Shown: positions 25,701-38,157 of the stretch, piece after piece
How the letters are laid out: each line of letters opens with the position of its first letter
Numbering within the stretch: position 1 is the first letter of the stretch
DNA from: Epichloe hybrida
Taxonomy: Eukaryota; Ascomycota; Sordariomycetes; Hypocreales; Clavicipitaceae
Length of the DNA: 64,000 nucleotides
Assembly (NCBI GenBank): GCA_019022495.1
Contig: JAFEKR010000008.1
Span: forward strand, 1,736,001-1,800,000
Direction: 5' to 3'
Position numbers and translations under genes: made by a program
Notes under the pieces: generated by a model
Database searches by the model: none
Seen by the model: only the letters and a program-made list of their open reading frames with translations
Told to the model about the DNA's origin: nothing

Positions 25701-28700
25701 ATGTGAAGCACTAGTTAGCCATCGATTTACATAATATTAATAATGATCTCGTAGTTAAATTCGTGGTTATCTTTAATTGTAAACTTAAATCAACCAGGGG
25801 CCTTTCCATACATTTGGCAATAGTAGTAGACTTTAGTCAATTCCTTAATTGCCTAGCGTTTAACTTCGTGACTAGCTTAGTAAAGGATCTTTGCGAGTTA
25901 TTAAACGGAAGGGTAACTAAGCTAATAATATAATTAATAGATATCTCCTTCTAAAAGGTAAAAGGCAACTGTTTCTCTTGCTTCTAGTAACCACTAAGGA
26001 TAGCCCTATTATTACATAATAGGTATAGTCTTATTACCTTAGATAAGTATATTAGTAAGGTTATTAATCTTAACTTATATCTTATCTATATTAGTAATTA
26101 AGAAGAGAAATAGGGTAGCTATGTTAAGGATATAAAATTTAAGCTCTCTAAGTTCTATAGGCATATAAAGGATTCCTCTTATAACTACTAATCCGGCGCT
26201 AAATGTAATAATTTAGGGTTTATAGGGGGTTACCTTTAATAAAGGTATTAATCTTAATAAAGCCTTTACTTATGCCTCTCCTATAGTTAACTTTCCTATA
26301 GCGCTAGTATTAGGTATAATCCCTCTAAAGACTTCTTTAGAATAGTATTCTTTAGAGATATAGCAAATTAAGCCTTTATTATATTCTTATGGCTTATAAA
26401 GCTCCTGCCTAAGGAATATGTGTTAGAAGGCTTAATTATTTAGGGTCATAAGAATATTAACATTAGTAGCGTTATAGTTAGTCTATAATCCAGAGTAGAA
26501 GAATTATGTAATACTTAGGTGTGCTATTAATAGTAGCTCCTCCACATTATTATTATTATCTTTAGCTTCTATGCAGGCTAAAAGATATAATTCCTAATTC
26601 TAACCTAAGCCTTTATTAGGCTTATTATTATCCTACCCTTTATATAAGGTAAGGAATACCTAGAATCTCTTCTCTAAAGGGGGTGTATAATATATTTTAC
26701 TAGCCTACTAGTAGTTCTTTTCCTTTTAATATTCTTTAGCGGAGTAATTAGAGAACTAGCAGCCGCTCTTACTACATATAAAGCAGCGCTTAGTGCTTAG
26801 CCTAGGGCTCTATCCGTAATAACTTCCTCTGCTATAGGGGGATAATTACTATCTATACTAATAATTAGTAAATATAGCCTCTAGAGGGTCTCCTTATTAG
26901 TACTAAAGGTATTAGGAGGGCCTCTTATTTAATTCTATAATAGTAATTACCTTACGGAGGTCTCTAGTAAGACTTTCAAAGCCTGCGGAGTACACGTATT
27001 TCACTATCTAACATTCGGGCACACTAGCTATAGCATTTAAGGCCTGCTTATAGAGTTTAGTATCTACTATCTTAGCTAGGTATAGGCCTCTATGGATCTT
27101 CTTAAGGGTTAATAATATAATCTTAAGGCACTTAAGCTTACTTTTATTAGGATTTTTCTTAATTATGCTCTTTAGTGTTATACTACTTCACTTATAGTAA
27201 TAGAATTGCTAGTTACTTTCTGTCTTAAAGCGCTAATAGATATAAGTAATTATCTCTTTATAGGAATAGTTATTCCTAAAGAGATAATCAAGGTAGTATT
27301 ACTTAGTATTACCTATTAACATAATAGGGAAAGCCTTCTAATAATGCGTTTAAGGAAGGTTAATTCTATTATACTTATTTTTAAAGAGCGTAATCTTTAG
27401 TATTAAGAAGTTATATAGCTTTCCACTATAGCGGTTACTATCCTTATATATCTTTATAAGCTCTAAGATCTTCTTTATAATCTAATCCTTAGAGAGGAGT
27501 TACTATAAAGGCATAATTTATTATAAATAATAGTTCACTAGTTATTCTTAATAATAATTATCTAGATAGAGCTATTAATATAATAGGGATTATTATAGGG
27601 GTTCTTATAAGGGTTTAAGCAATCTCTAGGGTTAGGGAAGGTTAATTTCTAGGGTAGGTTATTAGGGCTATTAATATTAGGGTTCTAGGGGTTTGGAAGA
27701 TTATAGTCTTTCTTATAATCTTTCCTGTAACCAAAGGGGCATTAAGGTTTAATAAAGTACTTCCTTAAGTAATACTAGGATTAAATATCCTAGGCCTTGC
27801 CTAATGAGGACGCCGTGATCTTGTAAAGAATTACGTAATTCTCTAATAATATCCTTAGATGCCTTTTTAAAGGTGTCTTTAGACTAGCCTTTAAAGTCTT
27901 CTTAGAATAATTCCTATAGGTTATTATCTCTCTATCCTTAATGCTTACTAAGGTTAATAAATCTTATAATCTAGTTATTAAGCTTAAGCTATATAGTAGT
28001 CTCTAAATCTAGCTTAACAGATTCTTTCTAATCACTAGAGAAGTCATAAGTAAGCTATTAAAGGCATAAGGGTAACTCATGCTCTTAGGGTCTTTTAGGG
28101 GTAATAGTTAGAGCCTTACTATTACTAGTAGCCTTTACTCTTATAAAAGGTCTAGATTCCTTTGCTATCTTTAACTATAAAAGGAATATTACTAATTTAT
28201 TATTTTTACTACTAATTAAGCTCCTATGTTTACCTATTACTATTACGAGGTTCTTCTTTCGCATTTTAGAAGCGTTACTACTCTAATGAAATCAGAAGAT
28301 TACGAAAACGGGAAAAATAAAAGAAAAAGTAGTAGAAGTAGTAAAAGTAGTAATAAGAATAAATTAATAAAGATAAAGAAAGTAATATAAGTTTTAAAAG
28401 TTCCTAGAAAATAATAGGAAAAGTAATAAGGGAATAATAGGAATTACTACTTCCTGTTTTTTATAAAAGGGAGGGAAGGAGGTAATCTCTCTCTCTTACT
28501 AATAAGTATAGGGCGAACAGCACTAATAATAAAGGGGGTAAAAAACAAGCCATAGATGCTTGTACAAATAGATTAAAGGTCTGTTAGATAAAGGGAATAT
28601 TTATAAAGAAGTTATAGATGTGTTAGCTAGCTTAGCTAAGGTTATTTAACGTCAGGTTTGAAATAAATGCTTTGCAGTAATAGATTTAGTTATTTGGTTA

Positions 28701-28985
28701 GTTTTCTTGTGATAGATAATAAAATTAATAATTAATAATAATATCCTAGATAGATATAACAAAGTTATATCCCTAAGCCTAAGGGTTAATAAATTAATTC
28801 CTTAGAAGCCTAACAAGCCTATAACTAGGATTCTAGTCTCTTCCTTTAGTATACTTATGTAGTTGTGCCTCTTTACTATAATAACTATTATAGTATAATA
28901 AGGGGTAGTGGCAGTGGTGTCTATAGAAATGTCTCTTCTTGTAATACCTAGCTTATCTATGGTTATGAAGTTAACTACTAATTAG

Positions 28986-29242
28986 TGTTAGTTACACTAA
29001 GGTCCTATGTAAGTAATAAATCCTATATAAATTAAAGTTAATAATAGTTAGTTAGTTAGCTAGGAAAGAGAGAGAAGAGAGGGAAAGTCTAGATGCTAGA
29101 AAAGTGGGCGAAATCCGTATGTAGGGCATAAAAGGGGGTGGTGAATTAATGCAGCTAATTATATTGCGTGCATTGCGCCAGACCCACAATTAGTCTGGTC
29201 TTTGGCCACGATTGAACCGATGAAGATCCGAAGGAATCAACA
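28986..29242 (-). repeat. Right LTR (5' LTR) of copia B, 257 bp
   Basis: Starts TGTTAGTTACACT and ends CGAAGGAATCAACA, followed by the duplicated target ATTAT. Its right end is nearly unmutated (CGATTGAACCGATGAAG) where the partner reads TAATTAAACTAATAAAG. The internal sequence abutting it on the minus strand starts CTAATTAGTAGTTA. Confidence 0.92.
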
Positions 29243-30632
29243 ATTATAAGTATAATAGAAAATAAGTTTATCTCTCTTAAAGATAAAGAAAAGGTAAAAG
29301 TATATAGAACTATTAAAGATATCCTAGAGAAACTATATAAATTTAAAGATATATTTATATTAGATAAGGTAAGGAGCCTCCTATTAAAGAAGTTAACTAA
29401 CTATATAATTAATCTTATACTAGAAGCTATATCCCTATATAAACTAATTTATTCTCTCTCCTAAAGTAAACTTAAGAAGCTCTAGGAATATATTAATAAT
29501 AACCTAAAGAAAGGCTAGATAAGACCCTTAAAGAGCCTAGTAAGCATGCCTATCCTATTTATACTAAAGAAGGATAAAATACTATAGCTATATATTAACT
29601 ATTAAGGGCTTAATAAGGTAATATAAAAGAATTACTATACTTTCCCCTTAATTTTAAAGATCCTTAATTAATACTAAGGGGCTTATTTCTTTTCTAAGAT
29701 TAATATTAAGAATATATACTACTAAATTTATATTAAAGAAGGTAATAAATAGAAGATAGCTTTTTATATATATTATAAGCACTATAAGTACCTTATAATA
29801 CCTTTTAGGTTAATAAATACCCTAGCTACTTTCTAGAGTTATATTTATAAAGCACTATATAAGCTAGTTAATACTATTTATATAGTATATCTAAATAATA
29901 TCTTAATTTTCTTTAAGATAAAGAAAAAGTATACTAAATATATTAAGTAAGTTCTTAAATATATAAGGTTAGTAAAGTTATATATAAAACCCTCTAAGTA
30001 CTCTTTTTATAAGGAATTAGTAAAATTCCTAGGGTTTATCCTTTTTATTAATAGGATATTAATAAATACTTACTAGGTTAATATAATTAGAGAATAAAAA
30101 GAGCTAATAAGTTTTAAGAATATATAGTTATTTCTTAGGTTTTATAACTTTTACTAATAGTTTATTTATAAATACTCTAGGATTATAGTATCTCTTTATA
30201 TATTAATAAAGGGTAGTTAAAATAGTATCTAGACTAGGAGATTTATATTTAAAGAAAAGAAGTAGTTAGTATTTAACTAGCTAAAAGATACCTTTTAGTA
30301 AGTGCCTTTACTCTAATACTATAACCTAAGTTAGGTAGTATATATTAAGATAAATACCTTAATTTTTATAATAGTAAGAATTCTATCTTAGTAAGATAAT
30401 AAGGGCTATTAGTATTTAGTAGCCTTTTAGTTAAGGAAGTTTATAAATACTAAATATAACTATAGTATAGCTAATTAAAAGCTACTTACTATAGTAAAGT
30501 TATTTAAATACTAGTAATATTATATTAAAGGCATAAAAATACTTATAAAGGTCTTATTAGACTATTATAACTTATAGACCTTTATAAGGTAGTAAAAGCT
30601 AAATAGAAAATAAGTATAATAGTATATATTCC
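29243..30632 (+). pseudogene. G2 gypsy reverse transcriptase and RNase H, RIP-degraded
   Basis: With stops read as Gln, the frame gives a nearly continuous gypsy RT. Landmarks are PLKSLVSMPILFILKKDK, a conserved-region block FSKINIKNIYYQ (usually FSKIDL), and YLNNILIFF at the place of the YxDDILIF active site. RNase H follows, with TKYNYSIANQKLLTIVKLF. The catalytic Asp residues have become Asn (GAT/GAC to AAT), so the enzyme would be dead even without the stops. The segment runs from the copia B junction to the copia D junction. Confidence 0.85.
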
Positions 30633-30928
30633 TATTAGTATCTACAGGATACCATTGACCTACGCGTAGGGTTTTCAGGGTGGACTAAAGTGCACGTAAT
30701 CGTTATATATTCTAGTCTATTAAAGCAAGTAAAAGAGGGATTAAATAGAAGCAAAGAGGGTGCGCTATTTATCATAGGAAAAGGGGCCTTAATCAGGGTT
30801 ACTAGCGAAGAGGCTACATATGCTAACCCTAATTATAGCGCGGTTAGGCTAGACATATAGGTCCGCGATGTAACACGCCTACCTAATCAGAGGCGCGCAC
30901 CCTTATTAATATTATGCTTATTCTAATA
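30633..30928 (-). repeat. Left LTR (3' LTR) of copia D, 296 bp
   Basis: Starts TATTAGTATCTACAGG and ends TTATTCTAATA, the mutated equivalents of TGTTAG...CCAACA. It is paired with 34177-34472. Confidence 0.87.
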
Positions 30929-33900
30929 CTAAAAACTCTCTCTCTTTAATATAATTATTAACGTATAATATTAATAAGAGAAGTGAATAGGAATTAAGGA
31001 ACAAATAAGATTAAATAATTGCGAATAATATTATAAGAAAAGGGCAAGGGGAAGGGGTATAATAAATAATAAAATCTAATCTATAAGCCTATGTAAGGAT
31101 AAGTAAGCCTAATTCTTAACACCTTTAATCTCGTTAAATTAACATAAACATTATGATTACATAACCTACCCTTTTATCCTAATAGTTACCTTATTGCTTA
31201 TAATAAACCTCTTAAATGCCTTATTTAGCAATACCTTTGTAAATGCATTAGTAAGGTTATTATTCCTATTAATCCATTTAATCTTGCAGATCTCTTATTG
31301 CTTATATAATTAATAAAGGGCTATAATATTAATTATAAGACGCTTCTCCTTTATAGTACTAAGCTTAACAAGGCATTTATATAAAGAGTACAAATTAGTA
31401 TAGATAATAACAAGAATTATAGGGAGGTTTAATTAATAGGTAATTAACCTAAGTGTTGTTAAGATTACGTAAGCTATATTAGCACTAGTAACTATGCTAT
31501 AAATCTTAGAGGTAAGCACACTTCTTGTGACTCTCTTGCTCTTAGTAGAGCTATAGTGTATAATATTACCTTGGATTATAAATATGCTTTTCTCTTAGAC
31601 TTTACTAGCTAGAATAAGTATATAGCCTAGCTAGGAAGTAAGGTCCTAGTTATTAGCAAATAATCCATTTATAAATGCGAAAAGCTTTGCCTTTTTGAGA
31701 TTAAATAGTATAAACCTTAATCCTTAGCTTAGATTATTAATTTGCTATTAAATTCATTAGTTTAGGCTCTTTATATCTTAAGGTAATAGCTCTTAGTGTT
31801 ATATAGTAATAAAGAGGTTAAAGTAGGCTTTAAGTTAGTAGACTAAGGTAATGTACACGCCTTAAGCTTATTATTCTATATATACCTGTTTTAAATTAGT
31901 TAGTAGGATTAACTAAAGCTTTTTACTCTAGCCCTTTTGCCTTAGCGTAATCATATTATTTTCAAGAGTAATAATACTACTATTAAAGGTTAGTAGGTTC
32001 CTTATAGAAAGGATTTGCTTTAGTTTAGTAGCAAAAGAAGTAGCTTTTAATTAATCTTTCTCTTATTAAGAGAACTTGTGATTAGATAGTCTAATTGTAT
32101 TATTAGTTTGTATCCCTATACACATAAAGGTTAGGTTCTCCTTCGTTATCACAAGCAGGCATAGGTTAAATATAGAGGTCATTATCTAGAGTATTTCTCT
32201 ATAGTAATAATAATACATTACCCACTAGTAGGTACTAGCTTTTATAATACTATATAGAGGCTTAATTACTTATATTATTATGCCTATAAGGTATAAGTAA
32301 CGGATTTAGATAGGGATTTAGGCTAGGATTATATAACTAAGAAGCGTTTGTGCTTGTATATAGGCCTATGTAATATCACGAAGCTAGAGGATAAGGCCTA
32401 GTAATAATAACGCAGGTGCTATTACGAGGATTAATCACTGGCTAGCTCGCTGGATTATTAGGGCCTGTGTAAGGATTACTAGCTTCTCCTTATTGCTATA
32501 ACCTTAGATTATAAGCCTTAACTTCTTGTATAGATCCGTTATCTTACCCTTTACCTTATTAATAATATAGGAATTAAAAATTCGAACTCTACTATGCTCT
32601 CTTTTATTATACTTAATAAATTCGAACACGCCTTATTTAATTAAAGAATTAATCTTAGCTTTAGTAAATAGCTTAAAGGGTTTACTAGGGGTCTTAATAA
32701 TTCCTTCCTTATATAATTAGATTATAAGCTTAAGGTTAGAGCTTTCCTTAGCTAATAGAAAGATATTAGTCTTATCTTTTATTTAATCTGCGTAATTAAT
32801 ATCAGATATAATAATAGGGGGGTTCTTCTAAGGTCTTCTAGGTCCTTACCTTAGGGGATTAGCAGGAGGGATAGCCATAGGCTATGGGGAGGCGTCTTAG
32901 TTATTTACGCTCTTAGGAGGTCTCTCTTTATTAGGATTTTTATAAAAAGGCCTAACGGATGTTAATCTAAAGGCCTTAGGGCCTTAAGGGAGCTTAAGAG
33001 TGCAGGTCTCGCCTTCTACAGCTAATAGCTTGTAGGGGCCTGCCTATCCTTTGCCTTTGCGCCACACGCGTACAAGCGATCCTAGCAGGAGGTTGATAGT
33101 TATTAAGGGGATTAGGGATAAGGTGGAGCAATTGGTTGCTTTAGTTAATCTCTGAAAGAAGGGATACTAACAGGAAGGAGGTCTTTATAGAAGTCCTTCT
33201 TTGCTATTCGCCTCTTAAAGGGGGAATACTTCCTAGTAACTTCCTGTATTTCTTCTTCTTTCTAGTCACGGAATCTATTGCGGTTAATAACATCTTTAAG
33301 CAAGACTACTATCTTATAGTAACTCTATAGGTCTATGTAAACACCACTAAAGAAGAGAAAGTCTTAAAGACTCTTCATAGCTTTAGGATTTACTACTTAG
33401 AATGTTTCTTATTTCTATCCTCTAAAGTTATCACTAAAGATAGTAAATAGGGTTTGTAGGTATAGGTTCTTATATTTATAGGTTGCTTTCTTAATAAGAA
33501 TCTAGGCCATAAGTTCTTTAGGGGTAGTGTTTACTTTAAGATTAAATAATTCCTTATTCTCTAGTGCTTGTTATATAATGTATTAGTGTAAATTAGGGGA
33601 TATATAGTTAAGGAGGTAAGATATAACTTATAGATTAGCTTCTCTTCTAGTATCCTTAGGGGGGAAGGTGCGTTTATAATTAGAGGGAATGTCTTAGGCT
33701 CTAGATCCCTCTAGTTAATCTTAATATTCTACTATAATATTAGTAGTAGATAAGGGGGTAAGGGAAATAGAGAATTAATAGAAGTCTAAAGGATTATAAG
33801 TAAAGCTATTATCTTTATCCCTTAGTAGGTTTAATTAAATAATTAAGGATAGGTTAGGTTAGTTACTAACTAGGCTTTAATTATTTAATAAACACGCTTC

Positions 33901-34176
33901 TAAGGGTTTATTTACGTAATAAACACGCTAATTAAATAAATAAAGATAGGTTAGGTTAGTTACTAACTAGGCCTTAATTAAGTTAATAAGCTTAGATTTA
34001 GTATAGAGCTAGTTATAGTTACTTAAGGTAAAAGGAGAGCTAGATTATACTTCTTCCTTAGCATATTTAGTATCTTAGAGTAGCACTTTCTCTTTTATAA
34101 GGCAAGTCCTTAATACTAATACCTCTTCTATAAACCTTGCTAATCTATAGTATCTATAAAGATAACTACTAATTAG

Positions 34177-34472
34177 TGTTAGTATCTATAGGATACCATT
34201 AACCTATACATAAGGTTTTTAGGGTGGACTAAAGTGCATATAATTATTATATATTCTAGTCTATTAAAGCAAGTAAAAGATGGATTAAATAGAAGCAAAG
34301 AGAGTGCGCTATTTATTATAGGAAAAGGGGCCTTAATTAGGGTCACTAGCGAAGAGGCCACATATACTAACCCTAATCGCGGCGTGGTTAGGCCAGACAT
34401 GTGGGTCCGCGATACAACGCGCCCACCCAATCAGAGGCGCGCACCCTTGTTGATATTATGCTTATTCCAACA
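34177..34472 (-). repeat. Right LTR (5' LTR) of copia D, 296 bp
   Basis: Starts TGTTAGTATCTATAGG and ends GCTTATTCCAACA, followed by ATTCC. Its right half is little mutated (GTGGGTCCGCGATACAACGC). That produces a chance open frame at 34234-34602 running from the LTR into gypsy integrase. The internal side on the minus strand begins CTAATTAGTAGTTA. Confidence 0.87.
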
Positions 34473-36154
34473 ATTCCTTTACCCTTTCTATTTTATAATT
34501 AAGTATAGACTAGGGAAGAGTAACCCTATAAATATACTATTAAGAAAGTCTAATTATAAGGGTAAACCTATATTAAATAAGGCGCTCTTACTAAAGCTTT
34601 AAAGGAAAATAATAAATATCTATATAGTAAAAGAAAAAGTACTAATATATTAAAGAAGTTATAGTATAATACTAGTCTTAGAACTTACTAAGGTAAGAGT
34701 AGCTTAGGTAAAAAGCTAGTTAGCTACTATAAATCTAGTAATAGGTTAGCTAAATAAGGGTAATTTTAAGGAGAAGGTAGTATATATTTAAGATATTAGT
34801 ATAGTATAAGTAATTTAAGGGGCTATTATATTACTAAATCCTTACTAATCTATAGTAAATAAACTATTAGTATAATTATTATAGAAAGTATAGGACTAAG
34901 ATTTAGATTTATAAAAGCATAAAGGTAAGGTTAACTTCTAAGTAAAAGGGAGGGGAAAAGCTAGTCTATAGTTATATAGTATAAGGGGCTTTCTAATATA
35001 TAAAGACTAGGTAATTATTCTATAGGAGCTTATCTTATAATAGAAGCTTTTATAACTATACTATAATAATCTATTAGTAAGTTACTTTAGGACTAAATAC
35101 ACTTTTAAGCTACTAAAATATTACTATTAGTAGCTAGTAATAAGTAAAGCTATTTTAGACTATATATCTAGCTATAGAATATACTAATATATAGTAGCTA
35201 GATAGCATTACTTATATAAAAGTCTTAAATTACTACTAATACTAAGGTAACTATAGGTAAAGATCTTAATAGACTTTATTATAAGGTTACTATCTATATA
35301 GCTATATAAGCAAGAAACTAATATAATCCTAGTAATTATAGACTAATTTACTAAGTACTCTATCTTCCTCCCTATATAGACTATAATTAATATAGCTAAA
35401 TTAGTAAAGCTATTTTATAAGGAAATTAAGTTATAATTTAAAGCGCTAAAGGGTATTATATCTAATAAAGAATTAGTATTTATAAGTAAATTCTAGTTAG
35501 AAGTATACTATTAGTTATATATAAAGCAAAGGCTTTTAATAGTGTTTTACCCCTAAACTAATAGTTAAATAAAGAGAATAAACTAGGTGCTTAAATACTA
35601 CTTATAATATTTTATTAAAGAAAACTAATAGCTATAGCTAAAGCTACTCCTAATAGCTTAATTTATATATAATAATACTATTAATAGGATAATAGGCTAC
35701 TCCCCTAATTATACCCTTATAGGCTATTTACCTAAGTTTTACCTAGCTTTTAAGGGTAAGAGTAAGGAAGGGAAAGTCTTAGAAGCTTATATATATATCT
35801 AAAAACTACATAATATTAGGGAAAGGTTAGTATATAACTAAGTAAGGGCTACTAAAGCATAGGTAAAGTACTATAACTAAAGATATTAGCTAATAACCTT
35901 AAAAAGAAAGGACCTAGTACTACTATTAGTAAAGAATATTAGACTTAAGGATATAAAGTAAAAGCTAAACCTAAGATTTATTAGGCTATTTTAAATACTT
36001 AATACTATAGGAAAATAAGCATACTAACTAGCGCTACCTAATAAGTATAGTTAACTATATAATATATTCTATATTAGCTTATTAAAGCTATGGAATTACT
36101 AGGAAAACGCCTTAGATAAGAATATACTAATACCTAACCTTAAAGATAATAATA
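34473..36154 (+). pseudogene. G2 gypsy integrase, RIP-degraded
   Basis: Resumes the pol frame after copia D with the RNase H/integrase linker. The piece YRLGKSNPINILLRKSNYKG corresponds to the GKxNPADALSRR linker of gypsy pol. The integrase zinc-binding and core regions follow, collinear with G1 12271-13950 and about as mutated. It is interrupted at 36154 by the 826-bp insert. Confidence 0.82.
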
Positions 36155-36980
36155 TATATATTATTTACGCTAGTTAGCTCTATAGATAGCTATTAATAGT
36201 ACTCCTGCTACTAAGTTAAAAGGGAAAACCCTATACTAGGAAGAAAAACCCCCTTACGTCTATGTACAGGCTGGCGCTAGCCTTATAATAGGTCTGCGCC
36301 GCTTGGTGTAATTCCTATTATAGGTGTTTGTTACTAGCTTATACTAGCCTTATCCTATTAAAAAGAAAAAGAAAGGAAAGATATATAAAATAAGAGTTTA
36401 TAAGCCCCTTCTAGTCTTACTCTAGTGTAATAATATACCTATCCTAAGTCTCTCTGCTTTAGGCTAGGGCAGAGTAAATCCGGATTAATAGTGTTAATTT
36501 ACTTCTTATTTACTCTTACGCTTACTCTCCTATAGCCTTACTTTTTAGCTATCTCTAGCCTATTCCTACCTTATATATCTAGTAAAGTCTAAGCACCTGG
36601 TTTTATTTAACTAGCACTAGGGGAGGGTAGTTATAGCCCTAGACTAGGGCAGTCCTAGGTTAAGATCGCTTGTGTGTTGTTAGATTTGTTAATCGCGTTA
36701 TGCTTTGTTTTTTTTTGAGCAAGTTATCTGAATTATCCCCCCCCCCCCCACCGTAGGTATAAAAGAGAGCTCTCCCCCCCTAGGGTCCTAGTCTCTTTCT
36801 TCTCTTTATATTAAACTTCCTATAGGTTCTTCTTTTCTTTCTAGCTATTCGAGGCTATCCTAGGCTGGGGTTAGGTCGTTTGCTAACGTTTGCTGCAGAT
36901 TTGGACTAAATCTAGCACAATGGCGCTAGAAGTTATGAGTACTCCGGTGTCGCTGCTTGTCCGGCTCTAATCCGCCTAGG
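36155..36980. mobile_element. 826-bp insertion with 14-bp target duplication, promoter-like, type uncertain
   Basis: The G1 copy shows the uninterrupted site (about 13938-13960). Here TAAAGATAATAATA occurs on both sides (36141-36154 and 36981-36994), a 14-bp duplication. The insert is much less RIP-mutated than its host. It contains a C-homopolymer run at 36739-36750, a TATA-like GGTATAAAAGAGAG (36757-36770), a pyrimidine-rich stretch (36792-36845) and an ATG frame of 16 codons near its end (36920-36970, starting MALEVMSTP). It could be an LTR plus leader, or a short retroposed piece; the long TSD would suit the latter. No terminal inverted repeats are seen. Confidence 0.55.
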
Positions 36981-37974
36981 TAAAGATAATAATAATAAGT
37001 TTAAAGTTAAAGAAGTTAGGGATTATAGAAAGATAAGTAAAGGTAATAAATACCTAGTAAAATAGAAGGGCTAGCTAAGTAAATATAACTAATAAGTAGT
37101 AGTAAAAGATATAGAAAGTACCTAATATATAATCTAGGCTTTCTATTAAAGTAAAATAAGTAGGAAGTATAATAAGATATAAGTAAGTTATAGGTAAAGA
37201 GAAATAAGGTAATTATAAAAAAGGCCTAGCCTTATTAGCTACTATTATACTCTAATTAAAAACCTTATTAAACTATCTACTAAATAATAAAGGAAAATAT
37301 ACCTAAAGAGAGCTAAGTTTTATAGAAAACCTATAGATTATAGCACTTATATAAGATAATACCTTATTACCTTAGATAAAATACTTAGTATTATTCTTAT
37401 TCTTAGTAATTACTTACTATAATATAAGGTAACACTAATATTTTACTATAGTCTAAGGAATATACCTTAGATTAGAGAAGCATAATTATAGAACTATTTA
37501 TATGTTCTAAGTAGCGAGATATTCCTAATAATTAGCCTAGGAATTATTAGTAAATAGGCAGCAAAAGGGGAATAAATAAGGCAAGTAAAATCTTATAATC
37601 CCTAGAGTAAGAGTAGGATATATAATAACTAAAAGATACTAGTATAAAATAATATATTACTAGTAAGTAATAGAAGTAAACTATACCTAATTATAAGTAA
37701 AAGGCTAGTAAATAAGGGAGGAAATAATATACTTACTATACCTTTATAGTACTAGTTAAACTAAATATAATTTAGTAAGCTATATTTATATAGTTAAAGG
37801 CAAGTATAAGAGATAGCATATACTTAGTAAAATAAAAGTAAGTCTTCTCTAGAAAAATAAGGCCTTCTACTATAATATCTATATCCTTAGTATCTATAAG
37901 AGTTTAAAGCTAATTTAAAATAGTAAGAAAGTTAGTAAAATTACCCTTTATAGTTATTAAGGCCTATAAGTAAG
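36981..37974 (+). pseudogene. G2 chromodomain and start of 3' region
   Basis: After the 826-bp insert the pol C-terminus continues (FKVKEVRDYRK, then GNKYLVKQKGQLSKYN, about 36997-37160). This is the chromodomain-like module also seen in G1 at 13950-14110. The rest is AT-rich 3' sequence up to the hAT-type element; its 8-bp target TAAGTAAG is 37967-37974. Confidence 0.78.
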
Positions 37975-38157
37975 CAGAGCTTTGCACTACACTACACTAC
38001 ATTGTGTAGTATTTGTAGTGTAGGTGTAGTATACTACACTACACTACATACTACACTACACTACACACTACACTACAAGGGAATTTTTTTACTACACTAC
38101 ACTACATGTAGTATTTTGTAGTATTTGTAGTATTTGTAATTTTTAGTAATATAATTA

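Larger units (their letters stand above)
22482..29242 (-). mobile_element. Copia-type LTR retrotransposon B, complete structure, RIP-degraded
   Basis: A 6,761-bp minus-strand element with two 257-bp LTRs and a perfect 5-bp TSD ATTAT (22477-22481 and 29243-29247). Domains from right to left: gag about 28280-26850, a CCHC knuckle near 26810-26760 (RCFICSKSGC), protease about 26600-26250, integrase about 25950-25200, RT about 24500-23520 and RNase H about 23500-22950. The best surviving piece is the RNase H stretch within 23256-23477 (minus), which begins FVFVDRLLTNNKDLSSQIG. Same family as A. It was inserted into G2 near the start of RT. Stops in all domains make it inactive. Confidence 0.92.
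30633..34472 (-). mobile_element. Copia element D, internally deleted (3.84 kb), RIP-degraded
   Basis: Bounded by 296-bp LTRs with a perfect 5-bp TSD ATTCC (30628-30632 and 34473-34477). The minus strand reads gag from about 34170 to 33110, then jumps straight to the pol segment just upstream of RT (about 33080-32800), RT (about 32800-31850) and RNase H (about 31800-31200). The zinc knuckle, protease and integrase are absent. Element E keeps gag sequence past this breakpoint, so D is a deletion derivative of the E/D family. If it moved in this form it would have needed proteins in trans. Confidence 0.85.

Noticed and set aside
34234..34602. Open frame of 122 codons on the plus strand (and 83 codons antisense at 34179-34430)
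   Set aside because: It spans the copia D LTR, the target duplication and the start of gypsy integrase; it is open only because this LTR is little mutated.
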